Assembly: GCA_964459325.1 (NCBI GenBank)
Contig: CAYWKU010000007.1
Span: 89,504-153,503, forward strand
DNA from: CAYWKU01 sp964459325
Lineage (GTDB): Bacteria; RBG-13-61-14; CAYWKU01
DNA length: 64,000 nucleotides
Direction: 5' to 3'
How positions within the stretch are numbered: the stretch's first letter is position 1; each line of letters starts with the position of its first letter. The notes under the pieces are model-generated. The model had not been told where the DNA came from. It saw nothing but the letters and a program-made list of their open reading frames with translations, and searched no databases. Shown here in pieces: positions 34,806 through 44,064 of this stretch. The position numbers and the translations under genes were made by a program.

Positions 34806-36019
34806 CCCGCCGACACCCCCACTTCGCTCCCCTGCAGGACTTTGAGGTATAGCTTTTCCGTGCGGGAAGCGATTTCGGGCCACGCCAGATTGCGGCGGAT
34901 AAATTCCCGGCCCCTTTCTACTTTCTCGCGTGATTCTTCCGGGTTGTCCAGCACCGAAGCGATGGCGGCGGCCAGCTTTTCCGGTTCGCCGTAAGGCGTC
35001 ACTTCGCCTATATCCGCTCCCCCTATAATTTCGCCGCAGCCGCAATCGTCGCTTACCACCACCGGGGCGCCGCACAGTATGGATTCAAACGGCACCAGCC
35101 CGAAGATTTCGTGCTCGGAGGGGTAAACCGTAACGTCGGCGTCGACGTAAAGCGCCCTCTTTTCAACGCCCCTGACCAGGCCGGTGTATGTTGTTATTTT
35201 ATCCATTTTATTCGCGGATACTTCCTCTTTCACCCTGGGAAGAAACCCCATGTCGTTACCCGCGATAACCAGCCTTACGGGGCGGCTCTTATTCAGGATG
35301 TTCACCGCCCTTACCAACGGAATCAGGCCCTTGCGGGGGGTTATCTTACCCAGGTAGAGCACAATCGGGGTATCGTCGAGATGCCATTCGGAGCGGAACT
35401 TCCCCTTTTCGGGAATGGAAGCAAAAGCTTCGATATCCAGCCCGTTGGGGATAACGTTTATCTTTTCACGTGAAACACCCCTTTGCAGGTATTGCTCGAC
35501 CTCGGAATTACTTACCGCTATCACTGCGGAAGCTCTTTTCAATGCCTTATTGAAAACGACCCCGTCCAGCGCCATCTTGATGCCCCTCTTGCGCTCGATG
35601 CGCGGGGCGGTGCCGTTGGCCGTTATTACGTAAGGGATGTTCCTCTTCCGGGCGAAAGCCGCGGCGGCAGTTTCCAGCCGATGGCGGTGCCCGTGAATGT
35701 GGATGACTTCGGCATCTCCGGCCAACTCCTCCAAAGCCTTTTTCATGCCCATCGGCAGGAAGAGTTGATGACGATAAGCGCCGCGGTTGGAAAAATTGCG
35801 CAGATAGCGAACCTTCATCGTACCGCCTTCCATGCCGACGGTAAGTCCCCCCTCCGGGTGCCGTGAACGGGCCTGGAGGGCGTCGGTGGTTATCACGTTC
35901 ACCCGGTGCCCGTCTCGTGCCAGTTGACGGCATAATTCGTAGGCCAGCCGGGGGATTCCACCGTATGCCCAGGCGGGCACGAAGTAGGGAACCACGTGTG
36001 TAACGTTAAGCTTTCGCAT
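34802..36019 (-). CDS. Family 4 glycosyltransferase
   Basis: The 405-residue GT-B enzyme begins HVVPYFVPAWAYGGIPR (glycine-rich acceptor loop), with IHIHGHRHR near residue 105 and the donor domain VLYLGKITPRKGL and YPSEHEIFGLVPFESILCGAPVVVSD (in parts), containing the E(x7)E-type retaining signature. It probably uses a UDP- or GDP-sugar. It overlaps the following GT2 by four bases and the upstream UPF0104 gene by 14. Confidence 0.9.
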   Translation of the reverse strand: MRKLNVTHVVPYFVPAWAYGGIPRLAYELCRQLARDGHRVNVITTDALQARSRHPEGGLTVGMEGGTMKVRYLRNFSNRGAYRHQLFLPMGMKKALEELAGDAEVIHIHGHRHRLETAAAAFARKRNIPYVITANGTAPRIERKRGIKMALDGVVFNKALKRASAVIAVSNSEVEQYLQRGVSREKINVIPNGLDIEAFASIPEKGKFRSEWHLDDTPIVLYLGKITPRKGLIPLVRAVNILNKSRPVRLVIAGNDMGFLPRVKEEVSANKMDKITTYTGLVRGVEKRALYVDADVTVYPSEHEIFGLVPFESILCGAPVVVSDDCGCGEIIGGADIGEVTPYGEPEKLAAAIASVLDNPEESREKVERGREFIRRNLAWPEIASRTEKLYLKVLQGSEVGVSAG

Positions 36020-36977
36020 TCTTTTTACCGTGTTTGCCCGCCAGTATGGAGCTGGCTATCGGCCCTCCTACGAGCGCCACAGCCAACAGGAACACGCTGT
36101 CCACCACCGCCGCCCCGAGACCGCCCTGTACGGTATGCCCAAGTATTCCCGAGATGTAAGCCAGAAGCGGCTCCCGGAGCCCTACTCCCAGTGGAGTGAA
36201 ATTTGCCATCTGTGTCAAATATGCCGGAGGAGCCAGCAGAAATGCGCCGACAAGCTCGATGGGCTGGCCGAATGTCCTGAACACCACCCAGTAACGGGCA
36301 GCGAAAGTCGCCAGTATGCAAATTTCAAGCAAAATCAACCTGGTTATATTTGACCGGTCAGCCTTCAATACGTTCCATCCCTCGAACACGGCGGTTACGA
36401 ACCGACCTATACGACCCATGCGAAGCCGCAATCGGGGTAGGAGTATGATACCCAATGCCACAGCGGTTATGAGGCCGAACAAAAGGGGTATCTCCGGACG
36501 AACGGTCTCGGCTCCAGACGCCAGATAGCCGGTTCCCGCCAGTCCGGCCACTCCCAGGGTCAGGGCCGTTATAACGAATCCGCCGCCGGTTATTACCGTG
36601 AACCGGTCTATGCCGAAGTTCTTTTGCTTGAAGAGATAATAAGCCAGCCCCACCGTTCCGCCCTTTATGGTGAGGGCGTTTCCGTAACCCTGCATGAGCG
36701 ACAGACCGGCGCCTTCCGCGACGCCCATGTCTACCTTAAAGGACGACACCAGAAACTTAAGCCGCAAACCCAACAAGAGCCGGGTAAGGAGGTGGAGCAG
36801 GAGCAATAGCGCCAGGTGGGCCGGGTGGAAATCGAGCATTCGCGAAAAATTCTGCCGGTGGTGATAAAAGTACCAGCCCGCCGCAAGCGCCAGCACGACA
36901 TAAATGGCAAGCGATATTACCAGTCTGCGGGGTCGAGTCTCCTCCGCTCCGTCAGCTTTCGATTCGGGTTTTTCCAT
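36006..36977 (-). CDS. Flippase-like UPF0104 / LPG-synthase-type membrane protein (copy 1)
   Basis: The 323-residue protein has about eight transmembrane helices with the family pattern: HLLTRLLLGLRLKFL in the second helix, GGGFVITA mid-protein, PLGVGLREPLLAY, and a GLGAAVVDSVFLLAVALVGG ending (as parts). Relatives include the membrane domain of lysylphosphatidylglycerol synthase and AglD. In glycan clusters they are suspected of lipid-linked sugar transfer or flipping. A second, distinct copy is in the same operon at 41970-42959. Confidence 0.78.
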   Translation of the reverse strand: MEKPESKADGAEETRPRRLVISLAIYVVLALAAGWYFYHHRQNFSRMLDFHPAHLALLLLLHLLTRLLLGLRLKFLVSSFKVDMGVAEGAGLSLMQGYGNALTIKGGTVGLAYYLFKQKNFGIDRFTVITGGGFVITALTLGVAGLAGTGYLASGAETVRPEIPLLFGLITAVALGIILLPRLRLRMGRIGRFVTAVFEGWNVLKADRSNITRLILLEICILATFAARYWVVFRTFGQPIELVGAFLLAPPAYLTQMANFTPLGVGLREPLLAYISGILGHTVQGGLGAAVVDSVFLLAVALVGGPIASSILAGKHGKKNAKA

Positions 36978-36983
36978 GCGAGT

Positions 36984-37637
36984 TTATACCCAGTGGCGAT
37001 ATTCATGGGAGAGTATGCCCGTAACTTCCATCTGCGCCCGCTCGGGAAAGTTGGTGTCTATTATCCAGAAATCCCACCAATCCGTCATTTTCAGATAAGC
37101 GTCCCACCGCTCTTGGCTCTCTAGTTTATCGGTCGTTACTTCCTTTTTTATCAGGGGATTTTCCTTTGCCCTCAAAAGAAAGGCCACGTCCGGGGAGGGA
37201 AGGGAGCGAGCCTTGCGTTCCATGAATTTCTTGCCGCAGGCTCCGTTTTCGTAAAGCTCAGCCAGCGAATCATACAGGTAACGGTCGCAGATTACCGCCA
37301 TCCCACGGTTTGAAAGTATCTGTATGTAAGGTGTAAGCAGTAATATGCATATCCTGAAAAGAACTCTCTTCCAGATTGCGGTCAATGGATTGGAATAATC
37401 GGGAGGCGAGGTTCTTGATTTACCCCTACCCGGCCGGAAAAGGGAAACCGTGACATTGCGCAGGCTGAGCGGATACACTTTTATCAACCGTACCGGATAC
37501 CCCTTACCGACAAGGTCTTCGGCGGCCACCCTGGCCAGTCGGGTTGTACCCGAGCCTTCCACCCCGGAGAAGGTGATAACCGGCCCCCTCTTTTTCTGCA
37601 CCGGCTGTCCTACCGCTACATCGCTCAACTGTGCCAA
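36984..37637 (-). CDS. Thymidylate-kinase-like P-loop protein lacking the Walker A lysine
   Basis: The 217-residue protein has the layout of dTMP kinase: an N-terminal P-loop strand ITFSGVEGSGTTRLA, the DRY-type substrate motif CDRYLYDSLAE (~residue 115), and a VAFLLRAKENPLIKK strand before the lid region. At the P-loop the invariant Lys of GxxxxGK(T/S) is replaced by Thr31, read clearly from the DNA codons GGC-TCG-GGT-ACA-ACC. Ordinary phosphotransfer is therefore doubtful. The TTG start follows an in-frame TGA. Its place among glycosyltransferases suggests a role in glycan synthesis rather than dTTP supply. Confidence 0.75.
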   Translation of the reverse strand: MAQLSDVAVGQPVQKKRGPVITFSGVEGSGTTRLARVAAEDLVGKGYPVRLIKVYPLSLRNVTVSLFRPGRGKSRTSPPDYSNPLTAIWKRVLFRICILLLTPYIQILSNRGMAVICDRYLYDSLAELYENGACGKKFMERKARSLPSPDVAFLLRAKENPLIKKEVTTDKLESQERWDAYLKMTDWWDFWIIDTNFPERAQMEVTGILSHEYRHWV

Positions 37638-37661
37638 TCACCCCGCGTTTTAAACATACTA

Positions 37662-39908
37662 TTACGGAACGCATCCCGGCGTGGCCTCAAAAAGCAGCCA
37701 CGGCCCGGACGAACTCAAAGGTTGGAAATACTTTCCGGAATTCAAGATAGCTTTTACCGTTCGGGGATGCCACAAGTAGTATCCCCTTAGTTTGTAGCCC
37801 GGGGCCGCGTTTACCAGGAGCCGGCGACTGTCGTATTTCCGCATTATATTGCAGATAATTTCGTTGTTCCCCGCGGCCGTTACCAGCGCCGATGCGTCCC
37901 GCTCCCGCTCCGCCGAGTCCATAGCTCCTGTGGAAGGCTTAAGCCGGTCTATGACGTACACGTCCCGGTAAGCGGTCAGGCGATAACTGGTGAAAACGTC
38001 GGAAGTGACAGTGTGTCGCAGAGGCACGTCGTCCAGGAGCCCGGCGAACCTTTCGGTGTCCCATGTTACGTTTTCTTTCTTGTGAGCGTTCTCGTCGTGA
38101 TGCCAGAAAAGCCCCTCCGTCGGCGCTTTGGTCATTATGAACCACGACTTGCCGGCGGCGCCCCTGAAGTAATCGGGCCGCACCGGGTACCAGGCCGCCG
38201 CCACGGCGAATACCAGCGCCGCCGCTATCAACGCGAGGCCCGCCCATCTTCGCGCCATGCCGGATAGCGCCCATATTCCCGCTCCCGCGCCGAGAGCGGC
38301 GAACATGGCCGAAAACCGCAAAGCCCGCCTCAAATACGCTACGTGAAGGGTCTTGCCGAAAATCCACGCCAGGTAGGGATGAAAAGCCACAAAACCCATG
38401 AAAAGCGTGCCCACTATCACCACCAAGAGGGCCCGGTCACCTTTGGCGTACCTCAAAATCAGCCACGGCAAAGCCAACAGGCCAAGCACCGACCAGGGAT
38501 ACAGGGTCATGTCCGGGGCGGTATAAGAAAACGCCAGCGGGTGCAGCACGAAAAGCTTCGGGGTAATGAACCGGTTATACTCCCGCACCAGGCTGAACTC
38601 CTCCGGCCGCGCTCCCGTCGCTTCCATAACGCGCAATAGTGCAAATGGAGCGGATACCACTATGGCCGCGCCCACCAGGGCCGCAACTCGCTTTGCTTGC
38701 CGAGGATTGTTGGCCGCGCTTCGGTATAAAAAGGGCAACCACAAGGCGACCGGAATCATCACAAAAGCGGCGAACTCCCAGAACGACGGAGTGCCACCCA
38801 CCCCCTGCACCGGGACGCCGACAAGCAGTTTATAAACGGCCCACACAACCGGGAGCACAAGCAGAAACCACCCGACCCTCCAGTTCCACCCGTATACCGG
38901 GCCGATATGCCCCCTGTTTGCCAGAAGGGTCACCACCGCCGTCATTGCAGCGGCGACTCCCGCCAGCACCCCCCACAACGGATGCACCAGGAAGGTTATC
39001 AGCACGGCGCCGGCGGAGCTTGCCAGCCTCCTCGATCCACCCTTCTGCATGTAATCATGCACAAATTTTATGCATATCGGGAAAAATATCAGCCACGCGG
39101 GGTCGGAGTTGTAGTAGCTGCACCGGCCCAACAAAATGAAACCCATCGCCGCGAAGTGGTATACTGAGTATATCACTGTAGAGGCCATCGCCGCCCGGCG
39201 CTCGAAGAAGGAGCCTGACAAAGCGTAAAACGCCAGAATGGCCGCCGGTATGGTCAAAAAACCCGATTTTACGTACAGGGTAACCGGGTCCATCCTCAAG
39301 CCGGTGGAAATCGCGGCCCACATGAGCGCCCAGATGTTGTAGCTGTGTACCGGGTCGGAGCCTTCGTTGGCGAAAGCGATCGGAAAGTTGGCGGCAAACC
39401 CGCGAGTTACCAGCCTTCTGACCATCGTTATGTAGGTGTAGTAATCCCACTCCACCGCCCATCCGCGAAAGCTGCCCAGTTTCCAGGCGATTATTAAAGA
39501 AATGAAAACCACGGCCGCGAAGATTAACCCGACCCCGCACGGCTCCAGGTACCATCCCTTTTCCCACGTATGCTCCCGCTTTGAAAATACGAAAAACCAC
39601 AAAAACAGCGCGAGCGCGATTATCGGCATGACAATCAGCCCCGCATAAACCGGGGCCATTAATAGGAACATGGCCATCCCGACCAGCCCGAAAAGCAGGA
39701 CTCCCATCACCAGGCTCAAGGGATAAGTCTCCCACGGGTCCAACGGCTCATAAGAAAGAAGTCGCAACAGAAGGTAGCCCGGAGAAACCACCATCCCGAT
39801 GAAAACTATGGCTATGCCCGCCGTGCCGGACGGAAACCCGAAGAGGCATACCAGCCCCGCCAACGCGGACAGGCCGAGGGCGGCAAATATGTCGGTTTTT
39901 TTTCTCAT
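37662..39908 (-). CDS. Large multi-pass GT-C-like membrane protein
   Basis: The 748-residue protein has about fifteen hydrophobic segments across residues 1-600 and a soluble C-terminal region. A loop with EWDYYTYITMVRRLV (~residue 175) has the acidic pair expected of GT-C donor sites. It has weak overall resemblance to membrane glycosyltransferases and uncharacterised polysaccharide proteins; I cannot name the family more precisely. The tail ends in a short hydrophilic domain (YRLTAYRDVYVIDRLKPS) as in other GT-C proteins of this cluster. It overlaps the next gene by four bases. Confidence 0.7.
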   Translation of the reverse strand: MRKKTDIFAALGLSALAGLVCLFGFPSGTAGIAIVFIGMVVSPGYLLLRLLSYEPLDPWETYPLSLVMGVLLFGLVGMAMFLLMAPVYAGLIVMPIIALALFLWFFVFSKREHTWEKGWYLEPCGVGLIFAAVVFISLIIAWKLGSFRGWAVEWDYYTYITMVRRLVTRGFAANFPIAFANEGSDPVHSYNIWALMWAAISTGLRMDPVTLYVKSGFLTIPAAILAFYALSGSFFERRAAMASTVIYSVYHFAAMGFILLGRCSYYNSDPAWLIFFPICIKFVHDYMQKGGSRRLASSAGAVLITFLVHPLWGVLAGVAAAMTAVVTLLANRGHIGPVYGWNWRVGWFLLVLPVVWAVYKLLVGVPVQGVGGTPSFWEFAAFVMIPVALWLPFLYRSAANNPRQAKRVAALVGAAIVVSAPFALLRVMEATGARPEEFSLVREYNRFITPKLFVLHPLAFSYTAPDMTLYPWSVLGLLALPWLILRYAKGDRALLVVIVGTLFMGFVAFHPYLAWIFGKTLHVAYLRRALRFSAMFAALGAGAGIWALSGMARRWAGLALIAAALVFAVAAAWYPVRPDYFRGAAGKSWFIMTKAPTEGLFWHHDENAHKKENVTWDTERFAGLLDDVPLRHTVTSDVFTSYRLTAYRDVYVIDRLKPSTGAMDSAERERDASALVTAAGNNEIICNIMRKYDSRRLLVNAAPGYKLRGYYLWHPRTVKAILNSGKYFQPLSSSGPWLLFEATPGCVP

Positions 39909-41044
39909 CGGGTTCTGATTATCTTTTGATAAAGCTCCAGCGTCCCCTCCACCATCCGGTCGGTCGTGTAAAGGGAAGCGGTCTCGAGGCCCTTCCGGAT
40001 GAATCGCTCCCTCAACCCCTCATCATCCGCCAGTCGGAGGATTTTGGAGGCAAGCTCCTCGCTGTCGCCGGGGCGCACCGTAAAGCCGTTTTCGCCGTCG
40101 GTGATAAGCTCGACGGTGCCGCCGGTACGGCCACCGATGACCGGCGCCCCGGCCAGCATGAACTCCATGAAAACTATGCCGAAGCCTTCGATAAGCGACG
40201 GCATGGCGAAAATATCCGGCCTCATTCTCCTGACTTCTTCGTTCGGCTTACCGCCCATGAAGTTGACGTTTTCGACCACTCCCAACCGCCGGGCGTATTC
40301 TTCCATCGAGCCGCGCCTCGGGTCGTCTCCCACCACGTACAGGGCCACCCCCGGCTTCGATTGCTTAACCCGCGCCACCGCTTCCAACAGTGCCCCCAGG
40401 CCTTTTCTCTGAAAGTTGGCTCCCACGAAAAGTATGGAAGGGTCGCCGTCGAGCCGGGTCTCTTCGTTGGTGTCGACCCCGTCGATTCCGTAATTGACCA
40501 CTTCCACCCGGGCGGGATTAAGCCGGTAGGCTTTCGATATTATATCCTTCACGTAGCGCGAGTTTGCCGCCAGCCCGGCCAGTTTGCGGTAAGCCAAGGG
40601 TTCCACGAGCCTGACCGCGCGCCAGTATATCCACCGCGAGGGCCATTCGGAGTAATACGGTTTAAGCGCCGCGGGATTGAGGGGGCATGAGGCGGGGTAG
40701 TAGTCGTTTACGGTGCCCACCAGCGGTATTATCCGCTTCGGCGAAAACAGCGCCTCCCGGGCGTCGGTGAAGTGAGCCAGGTCGAACCGCTCCCGGGCGC
40801 AAATCGACCTCAGCGCAATCCCGAACCGCCACGCCAGCGGCGGCCAGTAGTTCACCTTCTTTTCCCACCCCTTCATCGCCACCTGCAACACTTCAATATC
40901 CGGGGTCTCGGCGCTCATCCCTTCCGGGCAGACCACGGTTACCTCGACGCCCCGCTTTATGAGGCCGGCTACCAGGTTGGTGGCGTAAGTGCCCACGCCG
41001 CTCCACCTTTTCCCGAACTGCTGGGTGAATATAAGTACCCTCAC
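39905..41044 (-). CDS. Family 4 glycosyltransferase
   Basis: The 379-residue enzyme shows LIFTQQFGKRWSGVGTYATNLVAGL (N-terminal loop, in part), ILFVGANFQRKGLGALLEAV and IFAMPSLIEGFGIVFMEFMLAGAPV (in parts), the full retaining GT4 signature with EGFGxxxxE. The GTG at 41044 is the start: it overlaps the stop of the upstream methyltransferase by four bases (GTGA) and aligns with family N-termini, whereas the longer frame runs antisense into that gene. Confidence 0.9.
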   Translation of the reverse strand: MRVLIFTQQFGKRWSGVGTYATNLVAGLIKRGVEVTVVCPEGMSAETPDIEVLQVAMKGWEKKVNYWPPLAWRFGIALRSICARERFDLAHFTDAREALFSPKRIIPLVGTVNDYYPASCPLNPAALKPYYSEWPSRWIYWRAVRLVEPLAYRKLAGLAANSRYVKDIISKAYRLNPARVEVVNYGIDGVDTNEETRLDGDPSILFVGANFQRKGLGALLEAVARVKQSKPGVALYVVGDDPRRGSMEEYARRLGVVENVNFMGGKPNEEVRRMRPDIFAMPSLIEGFGIVFMEFMLAGAPVIGGRTGGTVELITDGENGFTVRPGDSEELASKILRLADDEGLRERFIRKGLETASLYTTDRMVEGTLELYQKIIRTR

Positions 41045-41964
41045 GGCGCACGCTCCGCGTATATCTCCATCACGTCCCCCAGCTTCACCAGGCTCAACAC
41101 GTCGTTGGCGAAGCTTCGCAGGGCGGAGAGAAACGGGTATTTGAGAAAAATCCCCTTTACGGCGGATATGTTCTTCTGCCTCGACTCGAAACCGTATTCC
41201 TTTCGCCGGAATATGCCGGATACGATGTCCAGCGGGTTGATGTCCACGGTACGAAGCGCCACCGTCCGGCCCCCGGTTTGGGCTATCAGCCTTCTCGCGG
41301 TGCGGGGGCTGAAGACAAACAGGTGCCGGGGCGGTATAAGCCCCTCCCACCTGCTGCCGAGAACGTACCGGGAGAAGGAGTTGTAATTGGGCGTGTTCAT
41401 GGCCAGCAACCCTCCCGGCCTTAGTATCCGCCACGCTTCCTTCACCGCCGCAACCGGGTCGTAAAGGTGCTCGATGACGTCCCACATGGTTACCACGTCG
41501 AAGCTCTCATCTTCGAACCCAGATTCCTCGAAGGAGCCGGCTCTTATATCGCATCCCAGCCTGCCGGATGCGACCTCGGCGGAGTGTGAAGCAAGCTCGC
41601 AACCCGCGATATCCCATCCCCGCCGGGCGGCGTATTCGAGGAAGTCCCCGGTTGAGCAACCCACGTCCAGCAGGCGGTTGAAGTAGCGATACCCCTCGGT
41701 GCGCCACATCCTGGGGCCGTAGATAAGCTCCTGCAGCCCGGGGTTGCCCTCCCATTTCAGCCGGTGCGCGCCCGCGTGATGTTTGCGGGCCCATTCTTCG
41801 GCCACATCTCGAAGCTCTCCGGGAGAAGGCGCGGGGTCGGTATACACCAGTGTGCACCGGCGGCACTTGACGTAAGAAGCGCCCTCCTTTTCAAATAGCT
41901 CCTCCCGACCGGGTTCGCCGCACAGCGGGCAGTTTTCGCGGTGTATCCAGCTTGCGCCTTCCAT
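41041..41964 (-). CDS. SAM-dependent methyltransferase with N-terminal zinc ribbon
   Basis: The 307-residue protein has a zinc-ribbon-like N-terminus (Cys12, 15, 34, 37 in CPLCGEPG and KCRRCTLVY) followed by a class I methyltransferase domain with motif I DVGCSTGDFLEYA, ASHSAEVA and VTMWDVIEHL (motif post II). This layout is common in sugar O- or C-methyltransferases of surface-glycan clusters. It overlaps the downstream GT4 by four bases. Confidence 0.87.
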   Translation of the reverse strand: MEGASWIHRENCPLCGEPGREELFEKEGASYVKCRRCTLVYTDPAPSPGELRDVAEEWARKHHAGAHRLKWEGNPGLQELIYGPRMWRTEGYRYFNRLLDVGCSTGDFLEYAARRGWDIAGCELASHSAEVASGRLGCDIRAGSFEESGFEDESFDVVTMWDVIEHLYDPVAAVKEAWRILRPGGLLAMNTPNYNSFSRYVLGSRWEGLIPPRHLFVFSPRTARRLIAQTGGRTVALRTVDINPLDIVSGIFRRKEYGFESRQKNISAVKGIFLKYPFLSALRSFANDVLSLVKLGDVMEIYAERAP

Positions 41965-41969
41965 CTTTT

Positions 41970-42959
41970 TCAGTTTTCACTCCGTTTGAAAAATGCCCAT
42001 ACGCCCAGCGCCACGGCCACCGAAACGATGGTAAGAATCCGGTAGGCGAAGGCGGCGGTGGCGGTGACGGCAATAGGAGCGCCGCCGATACTGGCGACGT
42101 AAGCCCACGTCACGTCCCTTACCCCCAGCCCTCCCGGCACCAGCGATATCAACCCCGCCACGAAACCCACGCTCAACGCCGGCAGAGTGATGAAAAACGG
42201 CTCCACCGTCTGGCCCGTGGCCCTTATCATGCAGTAAAAGCTTGCCGCTCCCATCGTCCATACGCCGGCGGTGCACAAAAAGTTCAATGGCATTCGGGAC
42301 GGGGCGAACGCCGCCCGCAGCCCTTCCAGGAACCTCGCCCCGAAGCTTGTCACGCGGGCGGAGACGATAATCCCCAGCCCTACTATTACCGCCGCCACCG
42401 TAGCTATGATGAACACCAGCGGGTTGATTTCTCCCATTCCCGATTTTCCCCATCCCACGTACCAGGCGAAAACCGCCGTTACCAGGCCGGTGAAAATCAG
42501 GTCAAGTATCACTTCCCCGCCGGAAGCCGCCAGCGACCTGGTGGCGGGCACCCGGCGGCCCTTCATCAGGCCGATTTTGGCCCCGATGCCCACCCCCTGA
42601 ACCATGGAGGCATAGTTCAGAAGGAACCCGGCCATCACCACCTCCAGCACGTGCCGGTATCTCATCTCAGGCGCAGCCAGCGACCGGAACCTGAGGGTGG
42701 CCATGGAAAGGTTGAAGACCCAGAAGACCAGCGCCAAGCCCACCCACGCCGGAGAAAGACCCTTGACGGTATCCAGTATTTTCCGAGGGCCCACGTGATA
42801 AACCAGGTAAACCAGGGCCGCGATAACCACTACCATAAGGAACGGTCGAAGCCACTTCATGGCCTGTTCCAGGAGGTTCGGTTTGCCGGTAGCTTCCTCG
42901 CTCAATTCAAACCGCCCTTTTCCTTCGGAATCTCGATACAAGCTCCCGGGCCAACTCAT
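41970..42959 (-). CDS. Flippase-like UPF0104 / LPG-synthase-type membrane protein (copy 2)
   Basis: The 329-residue maximum product has eight or so helices with family motifs (MAGFLLNYASMVQGVGIGAKIGLMKGRR in parts, SLVPGGLGVRDVTWAYV near residue 265). It is only distantly similar to copy 1 at 36006-36977. The start is uncertain: ATG 42959 overlaps the upstream GT4 by 53 bases and lacks a ribosome site, while TTG 42905 or ATG 42860 (MKWLRPFLM) would begin nearer the first helix. Confidence 0.75.
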   Translation of the reverse strand: MSWPGSLYRDSEGKGRFELSEEATGKPNLLEQAMKWLRPFLMVVVIAALVYLVYHVGPRKILDTVKGLSPAWVGLALVFWVFNLSMATLRFRSLAAPEMRYRHVLEVVMAGFLLNYASMVQGVGIGAKIGLMKGRRVPATRSLAASGGEVILDLIFTGLVTAVFAWYVGWGKSGMGEINPLVFIIATVAAVIVGLGIIVSARVTSFGARFLEGLRAAFAPSRMPLNFLCTAGVWTMGAASFYCMIRATGQTVEPFFITLPALSVGFVAGLISLVPGGLGVRDVTWAYVASIGGAPIAVTATAAFAYRILTIVSVAVALGVWAFFKRSEN

Positions 42960-44058
42960 CGCCGATGGCCCGCCTGTTGAAGCGGGTCTCGAAAGCCTCC
43001 CGCCCTCCGGCGGCCACCTTTTCCCTCAGCTCGCTTTCATTGTGGAGTTTCCTCACGGCATCCGCCAGCGCTTCAGGGTCGCCCGGTTTGACCAGCCACG
43101 CGCTTATTCCGTGCTCAAGGGCTTCCCGGGCGGCGGGTGTGTCGGCGGTTATCAGCGGCTTGCCCATCGCCAGCACGTTGAACACCTTGCAGGGAATAAC
43201 ACGGGACGCTTTCGGGCCGTCGGAAAAAATGCCCAGGCAGATTTCGGAGCGGGCTATGCGGTCGGCAAGCTCCGGGTAGTTTATCCACTGCCTTTCCAAT
43301 GTCACCCGGGCGTTGCTTTCATCGGCCATCCTTTTGCAGTATTCCCATGTGGGGCCGTCGCCGATAAGGGTGAAGCTTATATCCTTTTCGTCTTCCAGAA
43401 GTTTTGCCGCCTCGATTATAACCTCCGCCCCGTGCAGGGGGAGGAAGCTGCCGAAAAACAGCGCTTCCCCCGCGTTGATTTCAGGCGGCTCCTCGGGGAG
43501 GCTGAAATAATCTTCCTCCGCTCCTACAAACACCCTTATAAACTTGTCCGCCGGGACATTGAAATTACGGCTGTAATATTCGACGTGCGCCCCCGTGTCC
43601 AGTAGCACCGTGTCGGCGACCCGGGAGGAGGCGCCGTCCAGGAATTTCAGAGCCTTTGCCTTTATGGAAGAGGAAGCGGCCAGCTCCCTGTCCTCCACCA
43701 CCGCCTCGTACACCGAAAGAAACGCATCCAGCACCACGGGTTTTCCTTTCAAGGCGGCTAAAACCTTTGCGAGGAAAACGTCCAGGTGTCCGGGGTACCC
43801 CACTATTACCAGGTCGTGCGGCGGCATTTTCACCAGGTACTTCCACGAAAGCACTATCCATGCGATAACGAGCTTTACTCCGGCTTTTATCGCGCCCCAC
43901 AGGCCGGTAACCGCTCCCGCCCTGGAGGCGGAATCTCCCCACGCCGGGCGGTGGCACTCGATAACCCGGCGCCCCGCATCTCTAAGGGCTGCGGAAACCA
44001 CGTTGTTGCGGGGGTAGCCTTCGCCGGTGGAGTAAGTGCCGAAGTATACAATATTCAT
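42907..44058 (-). CDS. Family 4 glycosyltransferase
   Basis: The 383-residue GT-B enzyme begins MNIVYFGTYSTGEGYPRNN, with a VIVGYPGHLD strand (~residue 85), ALFFGSFLPLHGAEVIIEAAKLL in the donor domain, and the C-terminal CLGIFSDGPKASRVIPCKVFNVLAMGKPL segment (in parts). The usual EGFG loop is replaced by a KASRVIPCKVFN loop, seen in a GT4 subgroup. It lies six bases after the GT2 at 44065. Confidence 0.85.
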   Translation of the reverse strand: MNIVYFGTYSTGEGYPRNNVVSAALRDAGRRVIECHRPAWGDSASRAGAVTGLWGAIKAGVKLVIAWIVLSWKYLVKMPPHDLVIVGYPGHLDVFLAKVLAALKGKPVVLDAFLSVYEAVVEDRELAASSSIKAKALKFLDGASSRVADTVLLDTGAHVEYYSRNFNVPADKFIRVFVGAEEDYFSLPEEPPEINAGEALFFGSFLPLHGAEVIIEAAKLLEDEKDISFTLIGDGPTWEYCKRMADESNARVTLERQWINYPELADRIARSEICLGIFSDGPKASRVIPCKVFNVLAMGKPLITADTPAAREALEHGISAWLVKPGDPEALADAVRKLHNESELREKVAAGGREAFETRFNRRAIGDELARELVSRFRRKRAV

Positions 44059-44064
44059 GGCTTA

